Assembly: GCA_963799365.1 (NCBI GenBank)
Contig: CAWCWV010000001.1
Span: 62,001-126,000 of the forward strand
Direction of reading: 5' to 3'
DNA: 64,000 bases
Source of the DNA: Marinirhabdus sp963799365
GTDB taxonomy: Bacteria; Bacteroidota; Bacteroidia; Flavobacteriales; Flavobacteriaceae
Shown here piece after piece: positions 1 through 7,878 of this stretch (its first letter is position 1; each line of letters opens with the position of its first letter). Made by a program: the position numbers and the translations under genes. The notes under the pieces are model-generated. The model worked only from the letters and a program-made list of their open reading frames with translations. It did not search any database and was not told where the DNA came from.

Positions 1-772
1 CTTGGAAAGAGTGTTTTGTGGAAATCCAACCTTTGATGCAGGCGGAGCTAATGAATTTACTTCTCTAGATTTAAGCGGTGCACCAAACTTAAAAGTATTA
101 GACACCTATGTAAGCTTTAAATTAACTTCTCTAAATTTAGAAAATAACCCATTGCTCGAAAACCTTAACGCTGCCTATGGTGAGCTTACTACGCTAGACC
201 TTTCTAATAATGTGAATTTAAAAACACTTAACCTTGGAGGTGTTGAAGTTAGTGACTTCATCTTTGGAATAAGTAATAATTTAGACCAATTAGATGTGTC
301 AAATAATCCAAATCTTGAAAGCATACAAGTACAGCTAACAAATATTAGCTCCCTCAATATAAAAAACGGAAACAATACTGCATTGACTACTATGTTTGCC
401 AACCTAAATCCTGACTTAACATGTATTCAAGTAGACGATGAAGTTGCTGCAAACAGTGGAGATGCGCCTTATAACTCTTGGGTTGTAGATCCCCAAGTAA
501 GCTATTCTGAAGAATGTATTTTGGGCGTAGCAGAAAATAAATTAGGAAGTTTTACAGTGTATCCTAATCCTGCCTCACAAATAGTACAAATTGCTAACTC
601 GAATGGTTTAATTCCGAATGAGGTTCTTGTCTATTCGATTGAAGGACAGTTGTTGTTACAATCAAGTTTCAACAATAACACTATTGACGTTTCTACGCTA
701 GCTTCAGGGTTATACATCTTGAAAGCTCAATTCGATAAAGGTTTTTCCAGTAAAACCTTTGTAAAACAATAA
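1..772 (+). CDS. Leucine-rich-repeat protein with T9SS type A sorting domain, 5' truncated
   Basis: The window opens inside this gene, so the N-terminus and signal peptide are missing. About 150 residues of irregular leucine-rich repeats are visible, with the recurring pattern LTSLDLS/LTSLNLENN/LTTLDLSNN. After a spacer ending near SEECILGVAEN comes a C-terminal domain of about 75 residues with VYPNPAS near its start and ASGLYILKAQ plus TFVKQ at its end. That layout is the type A sorting signal of Bacteroidota type IX secretion, so the protein should be exported to the cell surface or medium. Its ligand cannot be told. The stop codon directly abuts the stop of pyk on the other strand. Confidence 0.85.
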   Translation, partial: LERVFCGNPTFDAGGANEFTSLDLSGAPNLKVLDTYVSFKLTSLNLENNPLLENLNAAYGELTTLDLSNNVNLKTLNLGGVEVSDFIFGISNNLDQLDVSNNPNLESIQVQLTNISSLNIKNGNNTALTTMFANLNPDLTCIQVDDEVAANSGDAPYNSWVVDPQVSYSEECILGVAENKLGSFTVYPNPASQIVQIANSNGLIPNEVLVYSIEGQLLLQSSFNNNTIDVSTLASGLYILKAQFDKGFSSKTFVKQ

Positions 773-2203
773 CTATTTCACCTGGCTTACCCGCAAGGTA
801 TTCACCATCCCTTTATCGGTAATGGGCATTGCTGCTAGATTAATAAGGTAATCGCCCTTTTCTACAAAGCCATTTTCGTGTGCAATTCTATTTACATCGT
901 CTACGGTTTCATCGGTGCTTACAAACTTGTCGTAGTAAAACGATTTTACACCCCAAAGCAAATTAAGTCGCGATAAAATTCTACGGTTGCTGGTATACAC
1001 CAAAATATGTGCATCGGGTCTCCATGCCGAAATTTGGAAGGCCGTATAACCACTATTGGTTAATGTACAAATTGCTTTGGCTGAAATTTCATTGGCCATA
1101 CTCGCTGCATGATAACAAACCGACTTCGTGATATAACGATTGGTACGAATATGAGGCGGTTCCTGCGGCACATTAATCAAACCTGAATTCTCGACATTTT
1201 TGCAGATTTTGGTCATGGTCTTAATAACATCTACAGGATATTTCCCAACCGAAGTTTCTCCAGAAAGCATCACCGCATCTGCACCATCCATCACACTGTT
1301 TGCTACATCATTTACCTCAGCTCTTGTTGGCGTTAGGGAAGTGATCATTGTTTCCATCATTTGGGTAGCAATAATTACGGGTATTCTTGCTCTTTTTGCA
1401 GTAAGTACTAATTCTTTTTGAATAAGTGGTACTTGTTCTGCAGGGACTTCAACCCCTAAATCTCCACGAGCTACCATTAAGCCATCGCAATAGGCCACAA
1501 TTTTATCGATATTTTTAACGGCTTCGGGTTTTTCGATCTTGGCGATGATAGGAATTTTATATTCGCTATGTGCTTCAATTAAAGCTTGGAGTTCTTTCAA
1601 GTCTTCGGCATGCCGAACAAAAGAAAGCGCGATCCAATCTACTTTCATGTTTATGGCAAAAATGGCATCTTCCTTATCTTTTTTGGTAAGAGCAGGTAAC
1701 GAAATATTGGTGTTTGGAAGATTTACCCCTTTTCTGGAACGTAACGGTCCGCCTTGTATGACAACTGCTTTTACTTCGTTTTTATCATTGGTTTCCATTA
1801 CTTCAAACATCAGCTTTCCATCGTCAAGTAAAATACGCTCTCCAACATTTACATCTTTTGGGAAGTTGTCATAATTCATATACACCTTTTTGGCGGTGCC
1901 TTCAAATTCTTTTCCTGTACAAAACTTGATAGTATCTCCAGGCTGCACGACCACTTCTTCTTTCATCATCCCAACCCGCAACTTAGGACCCTGTAAATCG
2001 CCCAGAATAGCTGTAGTGGTACCCATTTCTTCCCCTAAATCTCGAATCATTTGGATACGTTCCTTCACATCGTCATAATTGGCGTGGGAAAAATTTACCC
2101 TAAATACATCTACACCTTCTTCAATCATGGCGCGCAATGTTTCTTTATCTGAAGTTGCTGGGCCAAGGGTGGCTACTATTTTTGTTCTTTTGTGTTTCGG
2201 CAT
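773..2203 (-). CDS. pyk: Pyruvate kinase
   Basis: Converts phosphoenolpyruvate and ADP to pyruvate and ATP in the last step of glycolysis. The 476-residue length is normal for the family. The N-terminal barrel begins with KIVATLGPATSD; the catalytic lysine lies in the block IIAKIEKPEAV (about 217), followed by the metal-binding stretch GLMVARGDLGVE (about 240) and TQMMETM (about 280). The last 120 residues are the C-terminal alpha/beta domain. The ATG shares one base with the TAA of the upstream IPExxxVDY gene (TAATG), so the two are co-transcribed and probably translationally coupled. Confidence 0.97.
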   Translation of the reverse strand: MPKHKRTKIVATLGPATSDKETLRAMIEEGVDVFRVNFSHANYDDVKERIQMIRDLGEEMGTTTAILGDLQGPKLRVGMMKEEVVVQPGDTIKFCTGKEFEGTAKKVYMNYDNFPKDVNVGERILLDDGKLMFEVMETNDKNEVKAVVIQGGPLRSRKGVNLPNTNISLPALTKKDKEDAIFAINMKVDWIALSFVRHAEDLKELQALIEAHSEYKIPIIAKIEKPEAVKNIDKIVAYCDGLMVARGDLGVEVPAEQVPLIQKELVLTAKRARIPVIIATQMMETMITSLTPTRAEVNDVANSVMDGADAVMLSGETSVGKYPVDVIKTMTKICKNVENSGLINVPQEPPHIRTNRYITKSVCYHAASMANEISAKAICTLTNSGYTAFQISAWRPDAHILVYTSNRRILSRLNLLWGVKSFYYDKFVSTDETVDDVNRIAHENGFVEKGDYLINLAAMPITDKGMVNTLRVSQVK

Positions 2204-2694
2204 TAGTCAAAAATTAAGTTTTCTCTGGATTTCACTTCGGAAACTTCAACCATAAAGGCTGAAATTACCTGGTTTATTTCATTTAATTCCATCAGTAATT
2301 TCCTAATGGGCGTAGTATCATATTCTGAAGAAATCTTCAGAAAAAAATCTACTTTTTTAAATTCTGGCAACAAATATTTTGTAATTACTTCTTCTGGCAT
2401 TTCATCGCCAAATAAACCACCGCTAGCTACAATGTGGGCTGCTACAGTTTTGCATTTGTTGGCAACTAGATGATAGGTAGTATACTGGTTTTCATCTTCA
2501 AAATCGAACAAAGGGAATGTAATTTCCAGTCCTTCTTCTGAAAAATCGAGATCGCTGCGCCTGCGTTGCAAACGCAAGTGTATGAATTTATTAAGCAAAT
2601 AAGCCATTTTGTAAGCTTCTTCACTGCAATGTATGGCAATAAGCGAGAAATCTTCGCCTATAGCATCGTCTAGAATAAGTTTGTGGTTGGCCAT
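2203..2694 (-). CDS. IPExxxVDY family protein
   Basis: A 163-residue soluble protein with no recognised enzyme motif. Near residue 110 it has LPEFKKVDF, a variant of the IPExxxVDY signature that names this Bacteroidota family. The rest is mixed alpha/beta with a basic run RLQRRRSD near residue 43 and many acidic residues. It lies between rnc (110 bp upstream) and pyk (1-base overlap). The same grouping with rnc and pyk is, as far as I know, usual in Flavobacteriia, but the function is unknown. Confidence 0.85.
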   Translation of the reverse strand: MANHKLILDDAIGEDFSLIAIHCSEEAYKMAYLLNKFIHLRLQRRRSDLDFSEEGLEITFPLFDFEDENQYTTYHLVANKCKTVAAHIVASGGLFGDEMPEEVITKYLLPEFKKVDFFLKISSEYDTTPIRKLLMELNEINQVISAFMVEVSEVKSRENLIFD

Positions 2695-2804
2695 AACTGG
2701 TTAAATTTCAAATCAAAATTCCGAATTCCAAAAAAAAAATGAAGAAATATTGTTGAAATGTTAAGACACTAAAATAGCGAACCTTTTGGTAACGATTGTA
2801 AAGA

Positions 2805-3548
2805 TTAGTTTAAATCTTTTTCTATAGCTACTTGCAATTTGTAGTAGGCTCTTTTTGAGGCACGTTCTTCAGCTTTTTTCTTAGAGGTGGCTCTAGCTTT
2901 TCCAACAGTAACATTATCTAATTGAAGCTTGACAGCAAAATGTTTAAGCTCATCATTACCAGTGTCGTCATAGACCACATATTTGAAGGCTTTTTTATGC
3001 TTTTGGCACCATTCAATAAAAAGGCTCTTATAGCTAATTACTTTTCCTTCTAGCCGCTCTATATCTACATATGGCTTAATAACTCTCTTATAAATAAATT
3101 TTTCACAGTACGGAAATCCACGATCCAGATAAATAGCCCCTACCAAGGCTTCAAAAATATTTCCATGAATGTTCCCGCCAAACTGTTTGGTTGGTATGTT
3201 TGTTTTCAGCAGCTTTATAAGCTGAAGGTCTCTTCCTAACTCGTTTAAATGTTCTCTGCTTACTACTTTGGAGCGCATTTTCGTCAAATAGCCCTCATCG
3301 CCCGAAGGTACTTTTTTATAAAGATGTGAAGCGATAACAGAACCCAACATAGCATCTCCCAGAAACTCCATTCGCTCATAATTTTGCGGAATCCCTTTAC
3401 TATTCTTTTCGTTTAAAGAACGATGGGTAAAGGCTTCTTCGTAGATAGAGATATTTTTAGGTTTGAAACCCAGTATTTTCTTTATACCATTAAAAAATTC
3501 CCCTTCTTGACTAGAACGGGAACTGAATATTTTTGGAACTAGCGCCAT
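2805..3548 (-). CDS. rnc: Ribonuclease III
   Basis: Double-strand-specific endoribonuclease for rRNA and mRNA processing. The catalytic signature NYERMEFLGDAMLG (about 56-69) carries the conserved acidic residues, and a second acidic cluster is at NIFEALVGAIYLD (about 130). The last 75 residues form a double-stranded-RNA-binding domain ending in the basic run ATSKKKAEERASKRAY. At 247 residues it is slightly longer than the E. coli enzyme because of an N-terminal extension. It starts 9 bp after fabF, in the acpP-fabF-rnc order seen in many bacteria. Confidence 0.97.
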   Translation of the reverse strand: MALVPKIFSSRSSQEGEFFNGIKKILGFKPKNISIYEEAFTHRSLNEKNSKGIPQNYERMEFLGDAMLGSVIASHLYKKVPSGDEGYLTKMRSKVVSREHLNELGRDLQLIKLLKTNIPTKQFGGNIHGNIFEALVGAIYLDRGFPYCEKFIYKRVIKPYVDIERLEGKVISYKSLFIEWCQKHKKAFKYVVYDDTGNDELKHFAVKLQLDNVTVGKARATSKKKAEERASKRAYYKLQVAIEKDLN

Positions 3549-3557
3549 TAATTAAAA

Positions 3558-4811
3558 TTAAGCATCCAACTTTTTGAAGAGAACGCAAGCATTATGGCCA
3601 CCAAAACCAAAGGTGTTGCTCATAGCAACTTTGATTTCTCGCTTTTCAGCTTTATTAAGGGTAAGATTTAAAGAACCATCAATATTTTCATCTACTGTTG
3701 TGTGGTTAATGGTTGGCGGTACTATCCCGTGCTCCATCGCCAAAATAGCGGCAATAGACTCGACAGCACCAGCTGCACCTAACAAGTGCCCCGTCATAGA
3801 CTTAGTAGAATTGATGTTAATGTTTTTAGCGTGCTCACCAAATACTTTGGTAATTGCTTTCAATTCGGCTACATCACCAAGTGGCGTAGATGTACCGTGC
3901 GTGTTAATATGGTCTACTTGATTTGGGGTCATTCCCGCATCACGAAGACAATTAAGCATTACGCGTTCTACACCTATTCCGTCAGGATGTGGAGCGGTCA
4001 TGTGATATGCATCACTAGACATTCCGCCACCTAAGACTTCGGCATAAATTTTTGCGCCACGTGCTTTGGCGTGTTCATATTCTTCTAAAATTAAAGCTCC
4101 TGCTCCTTCCCCTAGTACAAATCCGTCGCGTGTGGCGTCAAATGGTCTGGATGCAGTTTGAGGATCCTCATTTCTAGTAGAAAGGGCGTGCATAGCATTA
4201 AAGCCTCCAATTCCTGCCATAGTAACGGCAGCTTCACTACCTCCTGTAACTATAATATCGCAATGTCCTAAACGTATATAGTTTAAGGCATCTATCATAG
4301 CGTTGGCAGCAGAAGCACATGCAGAGACCGTAGTATAGTTAGGCCCCATAAATCCATGTTTAATAGAGATATTACCAGGGGCAATATCTGCTATCATTTT
4401 AGGAATAAAGAAGGGGTTGAAACGTGGTGTTCCATCCCCTTCTGCAAAGTTGATGACCTCATTCTGAAAAGTTTCCAAACCACCAATACCAGCACCCCAA
4501 ATTACACCAACACGAAATTTATCTACTTCGTCTAGGTTAATTCCGGCATCTAGTATGGCTTGGTCGCTAGAAACTAGCGCATACTGGGCAAAACGATCCA
4601 GTTTACGAGCTTCTTTTCTGTCAAAATGGTCTAATGGATCGAAATTTTTGAGCTCACAAGCAAATTGTGTTTTGAACTTTTCAGCATCAAAATAAGTAAT
4701 AGGGGCACATCCGCTTCTTCCATTTTTAAGACCATCCCAGTATTCTGAAATAGTGTTTCCAATGGGTGTGAGGGCTCCTAAACCGGTAACTACAACTCGC
4801 TTTAACTCCAT
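3558..4811 (-). CDS. fabF: Beta-ketoacyl-ACP synthase II
   Basis: Condensing enzyme of fatty-acid elongation, adding malonyl-ACP units to acyl-ACP. The 417-residue chain has the thiolase fold with the Cys-His-His triad visible: Cys in VSACASAANAM (about 164), His in NTHGTSTPLGD (about 305) and His in KSMTGHLLGAAG (about 342). The glycine-rich FGFGGHN is near the C-terminus. It lies 13 bp downstream of acpP, which encodes its carrier protein, and 9 bp upstream of rnc in one apparent operon. Confidence 0.97.
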   Translation of the reverse strand: MELKRVVVTGLGALTPIGNTISEYWDGLKNGRSGCAPITYFDAEKFKTQFACELKNFDPLDHFDRKEARKLDRFAQYALVSSDQAILDAGINLDEVDKFRVGVIWGAGIGGLETFQNEVINFAEGDGTPRFNPFFIPKMIADIAPGNISIKHGFMGPNYTTVSACASAANAMIDALNYIRLGHCDIIVTGGSEAAVTMAGIGGFNAMHALSTRNEDPQTASRPFDATRDGFVLGEGAGALILEEYEHAKARGAKIYAEVLGGGMSSDAYHMTAPHPDGIGVERVMLNCLRDAGMTPNQVDHINTHGTSTPLGDVAELKAITKVFGEHAKNININSTKSMTGHLLGAAGAVESIAAILAMEHGIVPPTINHTTVDENIDGSLNLTLNKAEKREIKVAMSNTFGFGGHNACVLFKKLDA

Positions 4812-4824
4812 ATAAGGGCTCTTT

Positions 4825-5058
4825 TTACTTAGCTTCCTCTATGTATGAAACTGCTTGACCTACGGTCGCAATGTTTTCTGCTTGATCGTCTGGAATTTGG
4901 ATATCGAACTCTTTTTCGAATTCCATAATTAGTTCAACGGTATCTAGGCTATCTGCCCCAAGGTCGTTTGTGAAGCTTGCTTCATTTACAACTTCGTTTT
5001 CGTCTACGCCTAATTTGTCTACAATAATTGCTTTTACTCTTGATGCAATGTCTGACAT
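4825..5058 (-). CDS. acpP: Acyl carrier protein
   Basis: A 77-residue acidic protein that carries growing fatty-acyl chains on a phosphopantetheine arm. The attachment serine is in LGADSLDTVELIM (about residue 37), inside the usual four-helix ACP fold. It is the first gene of the acpP-fabF-rnc-IPExxxVDY-pyk run on the minus strand. A CAAAAATA sequence at 5089-5096, which reads as the TAnnTTTG box on the minus strand, lies about 30 bp upstream of the start. Confidence 0.97.
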   Translation of the reverse strand: MSDIASRVKAIIVDKLGVDENEVVNEASFTNDLGADSLDTVELIMEFEKEFDIQIPDDQAENIATVGQAVSYIEEAK

Positions 5059-5088
5059 AATGTTTTGTTTTAAAATTTAATTAAGTGG

Positions 5089-5096
5089 CAAAAATA
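5089..5096 (-). promoter_or_regulatory. Probable -7 box of the acpP operon promoter
   Basis: On the minus strand this reads TATTTTTG, matching the Bacteroidota sigma-A consensus TAnnTTTG. No clear TTG -33 element lies at the usual distance, so this is moderate support only. Confidence 0.45.
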
Positions 5097-5156
5097 AAAT
5101 ATTTAAATTGAAAAAGCCACTTATACTGTAAAATGTGCTCACCAATTTAACAATTT

Positions 5157-5189
5157 TTGGGCGAAGTAAAACCCTATTGCCTATTTTTG
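5157..5189 (+). promoter_or_regulatory. Probable purN promoter
   Basis: TTG at 5157-5159 and TATTTTTG at 5182-5189 are separated by 22 bp. This fits the flavobacterial promoter (TTG, 17-23 bp, TAnnTTTG). It predicts transcription starting near 5194 and a leader of about 22 nt before the GTG at 5216. Confidence 0.6.
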
Positions 5190-5215
5190 TGAAATTATTT
5201 ATTTAATATACTTCA

Positions 5216-5806
5216 GTGAAGACCAAAGAAACCAAGAAAGAGAAGAGGATTGTAATTTTTGCTTCAGGTAATGGCACCAATACCCAGAATGTTATTCAAT
5301 ACTTTCAGCAATCTAATGTTGCCGAGGTTGTTCACGTGCTCACTAACAAGAAGGATGCCAAAGTATTAGCACGTGCCAAAACATTAAATATTACCGCCTC
5401 AAGCTTTAGTAAAATTGAATTACTTTCAGAAGAAGGCGTCCTAAAAACAGTACTAGAAGCGCAGCCAGATTTAATTGTATTGGCAGGTTTTCTGCTGAAA
5501 TTTCCTGAAAGTATCCTCCGTGAATTTCCAAATAAAGTGATTAATATTCATCCTGCATTATTGCCAAAATATGGCGGAAAAGGAATGTATGGACATCATG
5601 TTCACGAAGCAATTGTTGCAAACCACGAAACTGAAACGGGAATTACTATACATTATGTGAATGAGAACTATGATGAAGGAGCGATTATCTTTCAGAAAAA
5701 AGTTGAAGTTTTACCAAATGACACAGCTGAAGATGTAGCAAAAAAAGTACACCTATTAGAATACGAATGGTTGCCGAAGGTGATAGAGAAGTTGTTAGAT
5801 AAATAA
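5216..5806 (+). CDS. purN: Phosphoribosylglycinamide formyltransferase
   Basis: Transfers a formyl group from 10-formyltetrahydrofolate to GAR in purine synthesis. The start is GTG, fixed by the promoter just upstream and by the family's beginning at IVIFASGNGTNTQN, the phosphate-binding loop. Catalytic Asn/His lie in INIHPALLPKYGGKG (about 110-122) and Asp in NENYDEGAI (about 152). The 196-residue length is normal. It diverges from acpP, sharing a 157-bp intergenic region. A 12-bp-stem hairpin follows 25 nt after the stop and may act as a terminator. Confidence 0.95.
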   Translation: MKTKETKKEKRIVIFASGNGTNTQNVIQYFQQSNVAEVVHVLTNKKDAKVLARAKTLNITASSFSKIELLSEEGVLKTVLEAQPDLIVLAGFLLKFPESILREFPNKVINIHPALLPKYGGKGMYGHHVHEAIVANHETETGITIHYVNENYDEGAIIFQKKVEVLPNDTAEDVAKKVHLLEYEWLPKVIEKLLDK

Positions 5807-5830
5807 AGACCATCATTTTCTTTACACCAA

Positions 5831-5880
5831 CCCTAAAGGGAGGAAAATAATTATTTAAATAGAAACCGCTCCCTTTAGGG
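5831..5880. repeat. Palindromic intergenic repeat (CCCTAAAGGGAG stem-loop)
   Basis: CCCTAAAGGGAG at 5831-5842 pairs perfectly with CTCCCTTTAGGG at 5869-5880, giving a 12-bp stem around a 26-nt AT-rich loop. One arm, with its flanking CCAACCCTAAAGGG, recurs at 7669-7684. It looks like a dispersed REP-type element. There is no T-run, so it is not a classical terminator. Confidence 0.6.
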
Positions 5881-5930
5881 CTGGGGTGAACGGTTTCGGT
5901 GGTAAATAAAAAATATCAAGGCGGGAAGAG

Positions 5931-5950
5931 ATACCTGCCTTCGCAGGTAT
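5931..5950 (+). repeat. Palindrome overlapping the rnhA start codon
   Basis: ATACCTGC (5931-5938) and GCAGGTAT (5943-5950) form a perfect 8-bp stem with a CTTC loop. The last two stem bases are the A and T of the rnhA ATG at 5949. In mRNA the hairpin would partly hide the start codon. Confidence 0.65.
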
Positions 5951-6584
5951 GGCAAAGAAACAAAAATTCTATGTAGTATGGTACGGCAATCCCGCGGGGA
6001 TCTTTGGTAGCTGGAAAGAATGCCAGTTGTCTATTAAAGGAGTGAGCGGAGCGCAGTACAAATCGTTTCTCACTTTTGCAGAAGCCAAAACTGCTTATAA
6101 TAAAGAATATGCAGACTATAAGGGCAAAAACACTAAAAAGAAAACACTAAGTAAAGAGGACTTGGCAAAAATTGGAGAGCCCAATTTATATAGTATTGCT
6201 GTAGATGCCGCCTCTAGCGGAAATCCTGGCAAAATGGAATATCGCGGGGTAGATACGCAAACCAAAAAACAATTATTCCACCAAGGGCCATTTTTGCAGG
6301 GAACCAATAATGTAGGCGAGTTTCTGGCACTTGTACACGGTATTGCTTTCTTAAAGCAAAAAAATAGCGACCGTATTCTGTATACAGATTCCCGCATTGC
6401 AATGGGTTGGGTAAAACGCAAAAAATGCAACACCAAGTTGAAGAAATCTGCAAAAAATGCCAAAGTATTCGATCTAGTAACTCGTGCCGAACATTGGTTA
6501 AAAACGAATACCTATACTACAAAAATAGTAAAATGGGAAACCAAAGCCTGGGGTGAAATCCCTGCAGATTTTGGAAGAAAATAA
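5949..6584 (+). CDS. rnhA: Ribonuclease HI with N-terminal viroplasmin domain
   Basis: Cleaves the RNA strand of RNA-DNA hybrids. Residues 3-50 form a viroplasmin (caulimovirus-type hybrid-binding) domain, recognisable from FYVVWYGNPAGIFGSW. After a basic linker the RNase H fold starts at about residue 78 with YSIAVDAASSGNPG, followed by NNVGEFLALVHG (Glu) and ILYTDSRIAMGWV (Asp), which supply catalytic acids. The 211-residue two-domain form is common in Bacteroidota and resembles eukaryotic RNase H1. The ATG sits at the edge of a hairpin, and no strong promoter box is visible directly upstream. Confidence 0.92.
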   Translation: MAKKQKFYVVWYGNPAGIFGSWKECQLSIKGVSGAQYKSFLTFAEAKTAYNKEYADYKGKNTKKKTLSKEDLAKIGEPNLYSIAVDAASSGNPGKMEYRGVDTQTKKQLFHQGPFLQGTNNVGEFLALVHGIAFLKQKNSDRILYTDSRIAMGWVKRKKCNTKLKKSAKNAKVFDLVTRAEHWLKTNTYTTKIVKWETKAWGEIPADFGRK

Positions 6585-6643
6585 GCTTTAAATTCCTTTT
6601 TATTAACCCTCGTGTAACCTTTACTTTTTTAAGAGGAAAATCG

Positions 6644-6651
6644 TATATTTG
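6644..6651 (+). promoter_or_regulatory. Probable -7 box for the PfkB kinase gene
   Basis: TATATTTG matches TAnnTTTG exactly and lies 47 bp before the ATG at 6699. The -33 TTG is not evident. The predicted leader would contain the CCCGA/TCGGG hairpin at 6677-6690. Confidence 0.5.
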
Positions 6652-6672
6652 CACCTTCATTTCAAACAAAAA

Positions 6673-6703
6673 GTTACCCGACTTTTCGGGCACTGAAGAT
6701 GAG
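6673..6703 (+). repeat. Start-proximal hairpin leader, copy 1
   Basis: Contains GTTACCCGACTTTTCGGGCA. CCCGA (6677-6681) pairs with TCGGG (6686-6690), and the ATG follows 9 nt later at 6699. A nearly identical 31-bp stretch precedes the PurF-like gene at 7848-7878, at exactly the same distance from its ATG. Confidence 0.75.
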
Positions 6704-7622
6704 CAAACTTGTAATCGTTGGAACTGTCGCATTCGACGCTATTGAAACACCTTTTGGGAAAACAGATAAAATCTTAGGAGGCGCTGCTACCTATATCGGC
6801 TTGGCCGCATCACAATTTAATGCAGATGGCGCAATAGTTTCGGTAGTTGGGGGCGATTTTCCTCAAGAAAACATTAAGATGCTTCAAAATAAAGGTATGA
6901 ATGTGGAAGGGCTGGAGATTGTAAAAGATGGGAAAACCTTCTTTTGGAGTGGCCGCTATCACAATGATATGAACAGTAGAGATACACTTGCAACCGAACT
7001 AAATGTTTTGGAAACATTTTCACCAGTAGTTCCAAACGCCTATAAAAATGCAGAAGTTGTAATGCTGGGTAATCTGCACCCCATGGTACAGATGGGCGTG
7101 ATTGACCAAATGAATAATCCAAAAATGATTGTCTTAGATACGATGAACTTTTGGATGGATATAGCCTTGGAAGACCTTAAAAAGGTTATTTCCAAAGTAG
7201 ATGTCATCACCATTAATGACGAAGAAGCAAGACAGCTCTCGGGAGAATACTCGCTTGTAAATGCTGCTAAGAAAATCTTTACAATGGGGCCTAAATATGT
7301 GGTGATTAAAAAAGGAGAGCACGGTGCTTTACTATTTCATAAAAATGATATGTTCTTTGCCCCTGCACTACCCTTAGCCGAAGTATTTGATCCAACAGGT
7401 GCTGGAGATACTTTCGCCGGAGGATTCACTGGATATCTGGCCAAAACAGGAGATTACAGCTTTGAGAATATGAAACGTGCTATCATTCACGGTTCGTGCC
7501 TTGCTTCTTTTTGTGTCGAAAAATTTGGTACAGCTCGAATGGAAGATTTACAAAGAGAAGAAGTAAACAAGCGCTTGCATCAATTCAAGAGCCTAACACA
7601 ATACGACATACAATTAAATTAA
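6699..7622 (+). CDS. PfkB-family sugar or nucleoside kinase
   Basis: An ATP-dependent kinase of the ribokinase/PfkB superfamily, 307 residues. The N-terminal substrate region has LGGAATYIGLAASQF (about 27-41). The C-terminal PfkB signature 2, DPTGAGDTFAGGF (about 230-242), holds the catalytic Asp and anion hole. The substrate cannot be decided from sequence. It is followed by an intrinsic terminator and then by a PurF-like gene with the same leader hairpin, which hints at a nucleotide or ribose-phosphate role (inference). Confidence 0.88.
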   Translation: MSKLVIVGTVAFDAIETPFGKTDKILGGAATYIGLAASQFNADGAIVSVVGGDFPQENIKMLQNKGMNVEGLEIVKDGKTFFWSGRYHNDMNSRDTLATELNVLETFSPVVPNAYKNAEVVMLGNLHPMVQMGVIDQMNNPKMIVLDTMNFWMDIALEDLKKVISKVDVITINDEEARQLSGEYSLVNAAKKIFTMGPKYVVIKKGEHGALLFHKNDMFFAPALPLAEVFDPTGAGDTFAGGFTGYLAKTGDYSFENMKRAIIHGSCLASFCVEKFGTARMEDLQREEVNKRLHQFKSLTQYDIQLN

Positions 7623-7624
7623 TA

Positions 7625-7653
7625 ACGCGCCCTGAATTTTCGGGGCGTTTTTT
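7625..7653 (+). terminator. Intrinsic terminator after the PfkB kinase
   Basis: CGCCC at 7628-7632 pairs with GGGCG at 7643-7647 and is followed by six T residues. It starts 3 nt after the stop codon at 7622. Confidence 0.85.
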
Positions 7654-7847
7654 GTACAAACCCGCTTACCCCAACCCTAAAGGGTGGCGGAACTTGAACA
7701 AGAAAATTAAAATTTCAAAAACACCTTTCCTAAAGGCTCTTGAGGTTTAATTTATAATAAAATGGAAAGTGCCCCCTTTCTTGCATCCTACGAATGACGC
7801 AGGAATGAGAGGAATGCAGAGGGCAACGCTTTCAGAATTAAAAAATA

Positions 7848-7878
7848 GTTACCCGACTTCTCGGGCATTAAAAATGAG
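7848..7878 (+). repeat. Start-proximal hairpin leader, copy 2
   Basis: Contains GTTACCCGACTTCTCGGGCA. CCCGA (7852-7856) pairs with TCGGG (7861-7865) and the ATG follows at 7874. It matches copy 1 at 6673-6703 in all but a few bases, including the first bases of the coding region (ATGAG). Confidence 0.75.

Noticed and set aside
7769..7873. 35-residue N-terminal extension of the PurF-like protein
   Set aside because: It crosses the leader hairpin shared with the PfkB gene and moves the nucleophile Cys far from the N-terminus.
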